A DNA stretch of 19,657 nt from Acidimicrobiia bacterium (GTDB lineage Bacteria; Actinomycetota; Acidimicrobiia; IMCC26256; JAENVU01). Position 1 is the first letter of the stretch, and each line of letters starts with the position of its first letter. The stretch covers positions 1-19,657 of the forward strand of contig JAENVU010000080.1 in assembly GCA_016650415.1 (NCBI GenBank), read 5' to 3'. A program made the position numbers and the translations under genes. Shown in pieces: positions 1-7,542 of the stretch. The notes under the pieces are model-generated. The model ran no database searches. It was given only the letters and a program-made list of their open reading frames with translations, and had not been told where the DNA came from.

Positions 1-1107
1 AACGAGACCTCCGAGCTGCGCTTCGACGAGCTTCCCAAGCCCAAAGAGATCTACGAGTTCCTGAACGACTACATCATCGGTCAGGACTACGCCAAGCGGA
101 TCCTCTCGGTCGCGGTCTACAACCACTACAAGCGGGTGCAGGTCAGCGCCTACGGCGACCCCGACATCGAGCTGGCGAAGTCCAACATCCTGCTCATCGG
201 CCCGACCGGCTGTGGCAAGACGTTGCTCGCACAGACGCTCGCCCGGTTGCTGAAGGTTCCTTTCGCCATTGCCGACGCGACTGCGCTCACCGAGGCGGGA
301 TATGTCGGAGAAGACGTCGAGAACATCCTCCTCAAACTGATCCAGGCGGCCGACTACGACGTCAAGAAAGCCGAGACCGGGATCATCTACATCGACGAGA
401 TCGACAAGATCGCCCGCAAGGCCGAGAACCCGTCGATCACGCGCGATGTGTCGGGTGAGGGTGTCCAGCAAGCGCTGTTGAAGATCCTCGAAGGGACCAC
501 GGCCGCAGTGCCTCCCCAAGGTGGGCGGAAGCATCCCCACCAGGAGTTCATCCAGATCGACACCACGAACATCCTGTTCATCTGTGGTGGCGCCTTTGCG
601 GGTGTGGATCAGATCATCGAGCGTCGCAACGGCAGCCAAGGTGTCGGGTTCCGCGGCGAGGTCTTCGGGAAGGCCGAACGCGCAGCCAAGAGCATGCTCG
701 GCGGGATTCTCCCCGAGGACCTCCTGAAGTTCGGGCTGATCCCGGAGTTCGTCGGCCGTCTGCCGGTCATCGGTGCGGTGGAGAACCTCGACCGCACCGC
801 GCTCATGGAAATCCTCATGACCCCGAAGAACGCGCTGCTGAAGCAGTACCAGAAGTTCTTCCAGTTCGATGACGTGGATCTGCATTTCACCGACGATGCA
901 CTCGAAGCGGTCGCGGACCTTGCGTTGGACCGCGGGACCGGTGCCCGCGGACTGCGGGCCATTCTCGAAGAAGTGCTCCTCGAGGTCATGTACGACCTGC
1001 CGAGCCGCGGCGATGTGAAGCAGTGCATCGTCGACCGGGCCGTGGTCATGGACAAGGTCCACCCGACCCTCGTCACCACCGACGAGTCCGAGCTGAAGAG
1101 CGCGTAA
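1..1107 (+). CDS. clpX: ATP-dependent Clp protease ATP-binding subunit ClpX (5' end missing)
   Basis: ClpX is the AAA+ unfoldase that recognises tagged substrates and threads them into the ClpP peptidase in the cytoplasm. The frame is open from the first base, so the N-terminal zinc-binding domain and start lie upstream; numbering here counts from base 1. Visible landmarks are YIIGQ (about 24-28), Walker A GPTGCGKT (67-74), pore loop GYVGED (100-105), Walker B IDE (131-133), the RKH loop (176-178), a VGF tripeptide (215-217) where the ClpP-docking IGF loop belongs, EFVGRLPV, and sensor-2 GARGLR (314-319). The AAA+ module is complete and ends normally at TAA. VGF for IGF is conservative. clpP would be expected just upstream, outside the window. 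The identification is certain; only the missing N-terminus limits the entry. Confidence 0.97.
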   Translation, partial: NETSELRFDELPKPKEIYEFLNDYIIGQDYAKRILSVAVYNHYKRVQVSAYGDPDIELAKSNILLIGPTGCGKTLLAQTLARLLKVPFAIADATALTEAGYVGEDVENILLKLIQAADYDVKKAETGIIYIDEIDKIARKAENPSITRDVSGEGVQQALLKILEGTTAAVPPQGGRKHPHQEFIQIDTTNILFICGGAFAGVDQIIERRNGSQGVGFRGEVFGKAERAAKSMLGGILPEDLLKFGLIPEFVGRLPVIGAVENLDRTALMEILMTPKNALLKQYQKFFQFDDVDLHFTDDALEAVADLALDRGTGARGLRAILEEVLLEVMYDLPSRGDVKQCIVDRAVVMDKVHPTLVTTDESELKSA

Positions 1108-1122
1108 CCCTTTTCCCGCTCT

Positions 1123-1137
1123 TGCGACTTCGTCGCA
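1123..1137 (+). terminator. Short perfect hairpin after clpX, possible terminator or RNA element
   Basis: TGCGAC and GTCGCA form a perfect 6-bp stem around a 3-base TTC loop, 15 bases after the clpX stop. No T-tract follows, so a classical intrinsic terminator is not supported. The right arm can alternatively pair with another TGCGAC at 1202-1207, so it may belong to a larger fold. Assigning it to clpX transcript ending or 3' stabilisation is inference. Confidence 0.3.
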
Positions 1138-1158
1138 GGCCGCTCGGGCCCCGGCTCG

Positions 1159-1223
1159 GGTGGCGCAGCCAAGCGAGTTCCGTCGCGTGACCGACTGAGG
1201 GTGCGACACGTCGATGCGCCACT
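1159..1223 (+). other. Nested inverted repeats in the clpX-valS gap (possible structured RNA)
   Basis: TGGCGCA (1161-1167) is the exact reverse complement of TGCGCCA (1215-1221). One G-C and one G-U pair extend it to a 9-bp stem. Inside it, GTCGC (1182-1186) pairs with GCGAC (1203-1207), and ACC (1190-1192) with GGT (1200-1202). The fold lies upstream of the proposed valS transcription start, so it would belong to clpX read-through RNA rather than the valS leader. No known riboswitch or RNA family was recognised. Confidence 0.35.
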
Positions 1224-1257
1224 GATCCTCGCCTTCGGTTCGGCTCCCGGACTCGAC

Positions 1258-1277
1258 TCACGGTGGGCGACCCGTGA
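1258..1277. promoter_or_regulatory. Inverted repeat TCACGG-N8-CCGTGA, candidate operator before valS
   Basis: A perfect 6-bp inverted repeat with an 8-base spacer covers about -37 to -18 relative to the proposed valS transcription start. That is where a repressor or activator dimer could compete with RNA polymerase. It could also be a chance palindrome in GC-rich DNA. No regulator family was recognised from the half-site. Confidence 0.3.
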
Positions 1278-1282
1278 CTTCG

Positions 1283-1294
1283 TAGTATCGGACG
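1283..1294 (+). promoter_or_regulatory. Probable -10 box TAGTAT of a leaderless valS promoter
   Basis: TAGTAT (1283-1288) fits the TAnnnT form of actinobacterial sigma-70 -10 boxes. It ends 6 bases before the valS ATG at 1295. This places the transcription start on or next to the A of the ATG, and no Shine-Dalgarno sequence is present. No convincing -35 box is visible. Leaderless transcription is inferred from this geometry. Confidence 0.55.
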
Positions 1295-3844
1295 ATGTCA
1301 CCACAATCTCCCGAGAAGCCGTCGCTTGATGGGTTGGAGCAGAAGTGGGGGCCGCAGTGGGAGGCGGACCGCATTTACGCGTTCGATCGCAGCAAGACCC
1401 GAGACGAGATCTTTGCGATCGACACGCCCCCGCCCACGGTGAGCGGGTCGCTCCACATGGGCTCGGTCTTCGGCTACGCCCAGACCGACACGATCGCCCG
1501 GCAACGCCGGATGCTCGGGCTGGAGCTCTTCTATCCGATGGGCTGGGACGACAACGGCCTGGCGACCGAGCGGCGGGTCCAGAACTACTTCGGGGTCCGC
1601 TGCGATCCCACGCTGCCGGTCGACCCTGACTTCGCGCCGCCGGAGAAGCCCGGCGACCGGGAGATCCCGATCGCCCGGCAGAGCTTCGTCGAGTTGTGTG
1701 ACCAGCTGGTCGTCGAAGACGAGAAGAAGTTCGAAGAGTTGTGGCGGCAACTCGGTCTGTCGGTCGACTGGTCGATGACCTACACCACGATCGGTACCGC
1801 ATCGCGGCGGGCATCGCAGCGGGCCTTTCTCCGCATGCTCGGGCGGGACGAGGCGTATTCGGCGGAGGCGCCGACGCTGTGGGACGTCGATGACCGCACG
1901 GCCGTGGCGCAGGCCGAACTCGAGGACCGCGACACGCCCGGTGCGTATCACGCCCTGACGTTTCACGGTGTCGACGGCGGTGCCGACATCGTCATCGAGA
2001 CCACTCGACCGGAACTGCTGCCGGCTTGTGTCGCGCTGGTGGCTCACCCCGACGACGAGCGGTTCCGCGGTCGTTTCGGTGAGCAGGTCCGCACGCCGTT
2101 GTTCGGAGTCTCGGTTCCCGTCGTCGCCCATGCGCTCGCCGATCCCGACAAGGGTTCCGGTATCGCGATGATCTGTACGTTCGGCGACACTTCCGACGTC
2201 GTGTGGTGGCGCGAACTCCAACTCCCGCTCCGCAACATCCTGGGTCGCGACGGGCGCCTCCTCGCCGACGACCCGGAGTGGGGGAGTGACGTCGACGGTG
2301 CGGCGTCGGGTCGCTACGCAGAACTCGCGGGCAAGACGGTCAAGCAGGCCCGGAAGCGGATCGTCGAGCTGCTGGTGGAATCGGGCGAGCTCGCCGGTGA
2401 GCCCAAGCCGATTTCTCACCCCGTGAAGTTCTACGAACGTGGCTCTCGTCCGCTCGAGATCGTGACCTCGCGCCAGTGGTACTTCCGCAACGGCGGTCGC
2501 GATCCGGAACTGCGCGACACCTTCCTCGCTCGCGGCGCGGAGCTTCAGTGGCATCCCCGGCACATGCGTCAGCGGTACGACTCGTGGGTGGACGGCCTCA
2601 ACACCGATTGGCTCGTGAGCCGTCAGCGGTTCTTCGGCGTGCCGATCCCGGTCTGGTATCCACTCGACGCGCAGGGCGAGCCCCGATGGGATGCGCCGCT
2701 GCTGCCGCCGGAATCGGACCTCCCGATCGACCCCGCGAGCGATCTCCCGGCGAACTACACCGCCGATCAACGCGGCCGAGCGGGTGGTTTCATGGCCGAC
2801 CCCGACGTCATGGACACCTGGGCGACGTCCTCGCTCACCCCTCAGATCGCGACGGGCTGGGGCGACGACGACGACCTGTTTTCCCGGACTTTCCCCATGG
2901 ATCTGCGGCCGCAGGGCCCTGAGATCATTCGGACCTGGCTGTTCGACACGATCGTCCGTGCCCACTTCGAACACGGCACCTTGCCGTGGCGCGACACGGC
3001 GATCAACGGCTGGGTCCTCGATCCGGACCGCAAGAAGATGTCGAAGAGCAAGGGCAACGTCGTGACGCCGATGCCACTCCTGGAGAAGCACGGGTCCGAC
3101 GCCATCCGGTACTGGGCCGCCTCGGGCCGGCCGGGTACCGATACCGCAGTCGACGAAGGGCAGATGAAAGTCGGTCGCCGGCTTTCCATCAAGCTGCTCA
3201 ACGTCTCCAAGTTCGTGCTCGGCGTGATGGGCGACGCGCCGGCGGGCGCGATCACCGCGCCGATCGATCGGTCGATGCTCACCGCGCTCGCCGCGACCGT
3301 GGGGGAGTGCACCCAGGCCTTCGCGGCGTACGACTACGCCCGGGCGCTGGAACGCGCCGAGCGGTTCTTCTGGGACTTCTGCGACGATTACGTCGAGTTG
3401 GTGAAGCACCGTGCGTATGCGGACGCGGACGATCTCGACGCGCAGTCGGCACGGGGCGCCCTCGGGATCGCGTTGTCGGTGCTGCAACGGCTGTTCGCAC
3501 CGTTCCTCGTCTACGTGACCGAAGAGGTCTGGTCATGGTGGCAGGAGGGATCGATCCACCGCGCCGCGTGGCCTACCACCGGAGAACTCGTGACCGACGG
3601 CGAGCCGCTGGTCTTCGTGGTCGCGGCCGACGTGCTCGGCGCCGTGCGCAAGGCGAAATCAGAAGCGAAGGTCTCGATGCGCACCGAAGCGAGTTCGGTC
3701 GTTGTCGTCGACACGACGGCGCGGCTCGGCGCGCTGTCCGGCGCGGTCTCGGATGTCCGGAATGCCGGCGTCATCACCGACCTGTCGACGACCGTCGGGG
3801 ACGCGTTGAGCGTCGCGGTCACGTTGGCCCCGACGCCATCGTGA
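1295..3844 (+). CDS. valS: Valine-tRNA ligase (type 2, archaeal-like form)
   Basis: This class I synthetase charges tRNA-Val and hydrolyses mischarged threonyl-tRNA in its CP1 editing domain. The 849-residue length and the segments PPPTVSGSLHMGS (from about 45), WDDNGLATERRVQNYFGVRCDP and EKPSLDGLEQKW fit the type 2 family found in archaea and many actinobacteria. The editing domain shows IETTRPELLPACVALVAHPDD (near 234-254) and GSGIAMICTFGD. The second signature KMSKS is at 581-585, followed by the helical anticodon-binding domain. The long C-terminal coiled coil of E. coli-type ValS is absent, as expected for this type. The first signature reads HMGS (54-57) rather than HMGH. The ATG at 1295 has no ribosome binding site but sits 6 bases after a -10 box. 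The stop overlaps the folC start (GTGA), so the two are translationally coupled. Confidence 0.96.
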   Translation: MSPQSPEKPSLDGLEQKWGPQWEADRIYAFDRSKTRDEIFAIDTPPPTVSGSLHMGSVFGYAQTDTIARQRRMLGLELFYPMGWDDNGLATERRVQNYFGVRCDPTLPVDPDFAPPEKPGDREIPIARQSFVELCDQLVVEDEKKFEELWRQLGLSVDWSMTYTTIGTASRRASQRAFLRMLGRDEAYSAEAPTLWDVDDRTAVAQAELEDRDTPGAYHALTFHGVDGGADIVIETTRPELLPACVALVAHPDDERFRGRFGEQVRTPLFGVSVPVVAHALADPDKGSGIAMICTFGDTSDVVWWRELQLPLRNILGRDGRLLADDPEWGSDVDGAASGRYAELAGKTVKQARKRIVELLVESGELAGEPKPISHPVKFYERGSRPLEIVTSRQWYFRNGGRDPELRDTFLARGAELQWHPRHMRQRYDSWVDGLNTDWLVSRQRFFGVPIPVWYPLDAQGEPRWDAPLLPPESDLPIDPASDLPANYTADQRGRAGGFMADPDVMDTWATSSLTPQIATGWGDDDDLFSRTFPMDLRPQGPEIIRTWLFDTIVRAHFEHGTLPWRDTAINGWVLDPDRKKMSKSKGNVVTPMPLLEKHGSDAIRYWAASGRPGTDTAVDEGQMKVGRRLSIKLLNVSKFVLGVMGDAPAGAITAPIDRSMLTALAATVGECTQAFAAYDYARALERAERFFWDFCDDYVELVKHRAYADADDLDAQSARGALGIALSVLQRLFAPFLVYVTEEVWSWWQEGSIHRAAWPTTGELVTDGEPLVFVVAADVLGAVRKAKSEAKVSMRTEASSVVVVDTTARLGALSGAVSDVRNAGVITDLSTTVGDALSVAVTLAPTPS

Positions 3845-5175
3845 ATCTCGACGCGGCGCTGACGTGGCTCGACGGCCACGTGAACCTCGAGACCGGCGTC
3901 GGTTTCCAATCGGGTCGCCAGCGTGGCGCGCCGACGTTGGCTCGCATTCGCGAGCTGATCGAACTGCTCGGGTCGCCGCAGTTGGAGTACCCGTCGGTGC
4001 ACGTGACCGGTACCAATGGCAAGACCTCCAGTGTGCGGATGATCGCGGCGCTGTTCGAGGCCAGCGGCCGATCGACCGGATTGACGACGAGCCCCCACCT
4101 GGAACGGGTCAACGAACGCATCGGTTGGAACGCCGAGCCGATCGACGACGACGAGTTGGCCCGAGTGCTGACCCAGATCGCGGGGATCGAAGAGTTCCTG
4201 ACGGAGTTGCCGAGCTACTTCGAGATCATGATCGCGGCGGCGCTCACCTACTTTGCCGATGTCGCGGTCGACGTCGCGGTGGTCGAAGTCGGCATGGGCG
4301 GGACGTGGGACGCCACCAACGTGCTCGACGCGCCCGTTGCGGTGGTGACCAACGTGGGGATCGATCACGTGGAATACCTGGGCACGACCCGCGAAGAGAT
4401 CGCCGCCGACAAAGCCGGCATCGTCATGCCGGGATCGACACTCGTCCTCGGCGAGACCGACCCGACGATCGTGCCGATTTTCGAGGCGCGGAATCCGGAG
4501 CACCTGGTGCTGCGCGACCGGGACTTCTCCGTGACCTCGGACCGGCTCGCGATCGGCGGTCGAGTGGTGTCCTTCCGGACGCCGTGGGCGCAGTACGACG
4601 ACATCTTCATCCCGGTTCACGGCGCGCATCAGTCTGCGAACGCGGCCCTCGCGCTCGCGACCGTTGAAGCCGCGATCGAACATCCACTTGATATCGACAT
4701 CGTGCACGAAGGGTTCGCCAACGTCACGGTGCCGGGTCGGTTGGAGGTCATGGGCACACAACCGCTGGTCCTGATCGACGGCGCTCACAACGCGGCGGGT
4801 GCGCTCGCACTGCGGCGGGCCCTCGACGAAGCTTTCGTGGCCGCACCGCGGACGTTGGTCGTCGGCCTGTTGCGGGAGAAGAATGCGGTTGAAATGCTGG
4901 ACGCGTTGGGCGTCGACGAGGTCGAACGGCTGGTGTGCACCAAGCCGTCATCCCCGCGTGCGCTCGATCCGATGCAGGTGGCCGATGCGGCGATCGCGCT
5001 GGGCGTCGACGCCGACCGGATCGACATCGTGCCCGATGTTCCGAAGGCGGTCGCCCGGGCCTACGACGTCACCGGCGCCGACGGACAGGTCGTGATCACC
5101 GGTTCGCTCTACGTGGTGGGCGCGGCCCGCACCGCGCTGCGCGCCTCGGCGGGTGGCCGTTCCCGTCCTGCGTGA
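3841..5175 (+). CDS. folC: Folylpolyglutamate synthase / dihydrofolate synthase FolC
   Basis: FolC ligates glutamate to dihydropteroate and/or to reduced folates, an ATP-dependent cytoplasmic step that makes and retains folate cofactors. It is a Mur ligase relative. The start is the GTG at 3841, whose last bases overlap the valS TGA. This gives 444 residues, normal for the family; longer upstream reading in this frame is a shadow of valS. Landmarks are the P-loop TGTNGKT (56-62), TTSPHLERVNERI, EVGMGGTWDATN (149-160, where many homologs have GLGGRLDATN), TNVGIDHVEYLG, KAGIVMPG, and DGAHN (313-317) of the C-terminal domain. The valS-folC pairing is the usual actinobacterial arrangement. Whether it performs both reactions cannot be read from the sequence. 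Confidence 0.95.
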   Translation: MNLDAALTWLDGHVNLETGVGFQSGRQRGAPTLARIRELIELLGSPQLEYPSVHVTGTNGKTSSVRMIAALFEASGRSTGLTTSPHLERVNERIGWNAEPIDDDELARVLTQIAGIEEFLTELPSYFEIMIAAALTYFADVAVDVAVVEVGMGGTWDATNVLDAPVAVVTNVGIDHVEYLGTTREEIAADKAGIVMPGSTLVLGETDPTIVPIFEARNPEHLVLRDRDFSVTSDRLAIGGRVVSFRTPWAQYDDIFIPVHGAHQSANAALALATVEAAIEHPLDIDIVHEGFANVTVPGRLEVMGTQPLVLIDGAHNAAGALALRRALDEAFVAAPRTLVVGLLREKNAVEMLDALGVDEVERLVCTKPSSPRALDPMQVADAAIALGVDADRIDIVPDVPKAVARAYDVTGADGQVVITGSLYVVGAARTALRASAGGRSRPA

Positions 5176-5216
5176 CCGATGGCACCCTCGATCGTCGTTG
5201 ACGGCGACGTCGGCGA

Positions 5217-5235
5217 ACGGCCATCGTGCGGCCGT
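5217..5235 (+). terminator. Hairpin after folC, weak terminator candidate
   Basis: ACGGCC (5217-5222) and GGCCGT (5230-5235) form a perfect 6-bp stem with a 7-base loop in the 90-base folC-to-next-gene gap. Downstream sequence is pyrimidine-rich but lacks a real T-run, so termination would be partial at best. Confidence 0.25.
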
Positions 5236-5265
5236 CCGATCATCTCCCTTGGTTTGGAGCCCGCG

Positions 5266-5928
5266 ATGAGCCTGCCCCGTACGGTCACGACCGCCCAGTT
5301 CGAACCGGAACTTCGGCGATTCGAATCCCTGGTCCGCTCCGTGGATGCGGCGGGCTGGGACCAACCGAGCCGGTGTACGGGTTGGTCGGCCGGCGACGTC
5401 GCCAAGCATGTGGTGGGTCAGTTCGCCGACGTCGCCGCGGGACGGTTCGACGGACTCGGCTCCGACGAGGCAACCCAACGTGAAGTCGATGAGCGCGTCG
5501 GGAAGGGTCCGAGCGAGGTCGCCGATGAACTCGCCGAGCTGCAACCTCAGCTCGCCGGACTGCTTGCGCTGTTCGACGATGACGCGTGGGCCGGCCCGGC
5601 ACCCGGTGGTGCCGCCGGAACTCTCGGCGAGGGCGTCGAAGCGTTGTGGTCGGACATGGTGCTCCACGCCGACGACATCCGATCGGCGATCGGTCAGACC
5701 GCACCGGCCGACGTGGACCCGAAGGCCGCCGTCTCCCACATCGCGGATGTTCTGACCCAACGGGGCTGGCCCGCCATGACATTGCAGTTCGACGGCCTCC
5801 CCGCGTTCACGGTGTCGGGCGGCGGCGAACCGCTGACCGGCGACGCGTGGGCGTTCGCACTCGCGGCGACGGGCCGCGGCAACCCTCAGGATCTCGGGCT
5901 GGACGAGAGCATCAACATCTACGCCTGA
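5266..5928 (+). CDS. DinB-fold protein related to mycothiol-dependent maleylpyruvate isomerase
   Basis: This resembles the TIGR03083/TIGR03086-type family: a four-helix DinB fold carrying a divalent metal, typical of actinobacteria that make mycothiol. The ATG at 5266 is preferred, preceded by GGAG 6 bases upstream. It gives 220 residues beginning just before the usual first helix; an ATG at 5179 in frame would add 29 low-complexity residues without family support. The family signature CTGWSAGDVAKHV is at 37-49, giving metal ligand His48. WSDMVLHADDI (128-138) supplies Asp130 and His134 at the spacing of the Glu-x3-His pair in characterised isomerases. The C-terminal half has an SCP-like GRG...DL pattern. 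Substrate is unknown; a thiol transfer or isomerase role is inference. It sits after folC and converges on ndk. Confidence 0.7.
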   Translation: MSLPRTVTTAQFEPELRRFESLVRSVDAAGWDQPSRCTGWSAGDVAKHVVGQFADVAAGRFDGLGSDEATQREVDERVGKGPSEVADELAELQPQLAGLLALFDDDAWAGPAPGGAAGTLGEGVEALWSDMVLHADDIRSAIGQTAPADVDPKAAVSHIADVLTQRGWPAMTLQFDGLPAFTVSGGGEPLTGDAWAFALAATGRGNPQDLGLDESINIYA

Positions 5929-5929
5929 G

Positions 5930-5943
5930 ACCCGCAACCGGGT
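5930..5943. terminator. Short hairpin between convergent genes, possible bidirectional terminator
   Basis: ACCCG and CGGGT form a 5-bp stem with a CAAC loop in the 25-base gap between the DinB-fold gene and the ndk stop. On the plus strand TCTTCTG follows; on the minus strand the tail is not T-rich. Position between convergent stops is the main support. Confidence 0.3.
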
Positions 5944-5953
5944 TCTTCTGCGC

Positions 5954-6361
5954 TCAGAGCGTGGGAAAGAACAGCGCGATCTCGCGGGCGGCGGATTCGG
6001 GGGAATCCGAGCCGTGCACGAGGTTCTCGCCCATCTCGATCGCGAGGTCGCCGCGGATCGTTCCCGGCGCCGCCTCGCGGGGGTTGGTCACGCCCATGAG
6101 GGTGCGCCACACTTTGAACGCCTCGGGGCCTTCGGCGACGATCGCCACGAGCGGGCTCCGCGTGATGAAGGTCACCAACTCGTCGAAAAAGGGCTTCTCG
6201 GCGTGCTCGGCGTAGTGCGCTTCAGCCGTGGCCCGATCGAGCGTCCGCAGTTCCATCGCCACGATGGTGAGCTGTTTGGCCTCGATGCGGCGAACGATTT
6301 CGCCCACGAGCTTGCGCTCAACGGCGTCGGGCTTGCAGAGAACGAGTGTGCGATCCGTCAT
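5954..6361 (-). CDS. ndk: Nucleoside diphosphate kinase
   Basis: Ndk transfers the gamma phosphate between nucleoside triphosphates and diphosphates through a phosphohistidine, balancing the NTP and dNTP pools. The 135-residue length is standard. It begins MTDRTLVLCKPDAVER, matching the usual N-terminus, and carries the catalytic His116 in NLVHGSDSPESA. The GVTNPREAAPGTIRGD segment (about 90-105) forms the nucleotide site. The start at 6361 is fixed by family alignment; the frame stays open upstream but without homology. A TAGTCT box ends 10 bases before the ATG, with no strong ribosome binding site. It is the only gene here on the minus strand, convergent with the DinB-fold gene and divergent from mreB. 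In related actinobacteria ndk is, from memory, usually co-directional with mreB. Confidence 0.97.
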   Translation of the reverse strand: MTDRTLVLCKPDAVERKLVGEIVRRIEAKQLTIVAMELRTLDRATAEAHYAEHAEKPFFDELVTFITRSPLVAIVAEGPEAFKVWRTLMGVTNPREAAPGTIRGDLAIEMGENLVHGSDSPESAAREIALFFPTL

Positions 6362-6377
6362 AGAACGGAGCAGACTA
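6362..6377 (-). promoter_or_regulatory. Probable -10 box TAGTCT for ndk
   Basis: Read on the minus strand, TAGTCT (6377 to 6372) is followed by 10 bases and then the ndk ATG. This predicts a 5' leader of only a few bases. It shares the TAGnnT form with the boxes before valS and the radical SAM gene. No clear -35 is visible. Confidence 0.45.
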
Positions 6378-6442
6378 CGCGGCCCTGTCGGCCGATTTCG
6401 CACCGCGCCGGCCCACGAGTGGCCCGACCGGGGTGGAGGCCG

Positions 6443-6448
6443 TAGCCT
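6443..6448 (+). promoter_or_regulatory. Candidate -10 box TAGCCT for the mreB operon
   Basis: TAGCCT lies 34 bases before the chosen mreB GTG, predicting a transcript with a leader of roughly 28 bases. The divergent gap with ndk (6362-6482) must hold promoters for both directions, and this is the best plus-strand -10 match seen. The -35 region has no clear consensus. Confidence 0.4.
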
Positions 6449-6482
6449 TTCCATCTCGACGCCGCTTTCTGGGAACTGCACC

Positions 6483-7514
6483 GTGTCTGAACCCTGGTAT
6501 TCAAATTTCGTCGGTCGCGACATGGCCGTTGACCTCGGAACGGCGAACACGCTCATCTACGTGCGCGGCCGCGGCATCGTCCTCAACGAGCCTTCGGTCG
6601 TGGCGATCAACGTCAAGGACGGCCGACCGCTCGCAGTGGGTACGGAGGCCAAGCGCATGATCGGCCGGACTCCGGGTCACATCCAGGCGATCCGTCCGTT
6701 GAAGGACGGCGTCATCGCGGACTTCGACATTTGCGAAAAGATGCTCCGGTACTTCATCCAGCGTGTGCACACCCGCCGATGGGCGCGACCGCGCATGGTG
6801 ATCTGTGTGCCGTCGGGCGTGACCGGCGTCGAGCAGCGCGCCGTCGTCGATGCCGCCGAGCACGCAGGTGCGCGCAAACCGGCTGACATCATCGAGGAGC
6901 CGATGGCCGCCGCGATCGGCGCGGGCCTTCCCGTACACGAACCGGCCGGCAACATGGTCGTGGATATCGGCGGTGGTACGACGGAGGTCGCGGTCATCTC
7001 GCTCGGGGGCATCGTCGCGAGCGAATCGATTCGTATCGCCGGTGATGAACTCGACGAATCGATCATCAACTTCGTCAAGAAGGAATACTCACTCGCGCTC
7101 GGCGAACGCACCGCGGAGGAAATCAAGATGGCGCTCGCGAGTGCCCACCCGCTCGAAGAGGAGCTCTACGCGGAAGTACGCGGTCGTGACCTCGTCACCG
7201 GCCTGCCGAAGACCATCGTCGTGTCGACCGAAGAAATCCGCGAAGCGATCGAAGAGCCGGTGTCGGCCATTGTCGACGCGGTCAAGGTCACCCTCGACAA
7301 GACCCCACCCGAACTCGCCGCCGACATCATGGAGCGCGGGATCGTCATCACGGGTGGCGGCGCGTTGCTGCACGGCCTCGACCGTCGCCTCGAATCGGAA
7401 ACCGGCATGCCCATCGTCATCGCCGACAACCCGCTGTTCTCAGTGGTGATCGGTTCCGGCCAGTACCTGGAAGAAGCTGCGTTCAAGAACCTGATCTCGC
7501 AGAAATCGTCCTGA
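6483..7514 (+). CDS. mreB: Rod shape-determining protein MreB
   Basis: MreB is the bacterial actin homolog. Its membrane-bound filaments orient the lateral wall synthesis machine. The GTG at 6483 is chosen because it gives 343 residues and a short N-terminal tail (SEPWYSNFVGRD) before the first nucleotide motif. The frame is open further upstream, but that stretch is antisense to ndk. Actin-fold motifs are phosphate-1 DLGTANT (17-23), phosphate-2 DIGGGTTE (161-168), IEEPMAAAIG, and ITGGGALLHGLD near the C-terminus. A weak GGGA precedes the start. It heads the mreBCD-mrdA-rodA operon, with mreC 28 bases downstream. Its presence suggests a rod-like cell or lateral elongation, though some actinobacteria use MreB in spores instead. 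Confidence 0.96.
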   Translation: MSEPWYSNFVGRDMAVDLGTANTLIYVRGRGIVLNEPSVVAINVKDGRPLAVGTEAKRMIGRTPGHIQAIRPLKDGVIADFDICEKMLRYFIQRVHTRRWARPRMVICVPSGVTGVEQRAVVDAAEHAGARKPADIIEEPMAAAIGAGLPVHEPAGNMVVDIGGGTTEVAVISLGGIVASESIRIAGDELDESIINFVKKEYSLALGERTAEEIKMALASAHPLEEELYAEVRGRDLVTGLPKTIVVSTEEIREAIEEPVSAIVDAVKVTLDKTPPELAADIMERGIVITGGGALLHGLDRRLESETGMPIVIADNPLFSVVIGSGQYLEEAAFKNLISQKSS

Positions 7515-7542
7515 GCCGGCGCGTCGGGTCTGAGCGAGAACG

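Noticed and set aside
1108..1294. T-box riboswitch controlling valS
   Set aside because: GGGTGGCG at 1158-1165 recalls the T-box bulge, but the TGGN would be TGGC, pairing with GCCA, whereas tRNA-Val normally ends ACCA. The ACCGCG context and stem I are lacking, and the valS promoter appears to lie downstream of it.
1298..3487. Long antisense open frame opposite valS
   Set aside because: It is composed of Arg/Val/Asp-rich sequence without recognisable domains, wholly antisense to a confident gene. This is a usual artefact of GC-rich codon bias.
2986..3840. FolC N-terminal extension reading through valS in another frame
   Set aside because: The extension is Arg-rich shadow sequence. The GTG overlapping the valS stop fits FolC homology exactly.
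6228..6482. N-terminal extension of MreB to the upstream ATG
   Set aside because: The extra 85 residues are antisense to ndk, Arg/Ser-rich and foreign to MreB. The GTG at 6483 gives the standard length.
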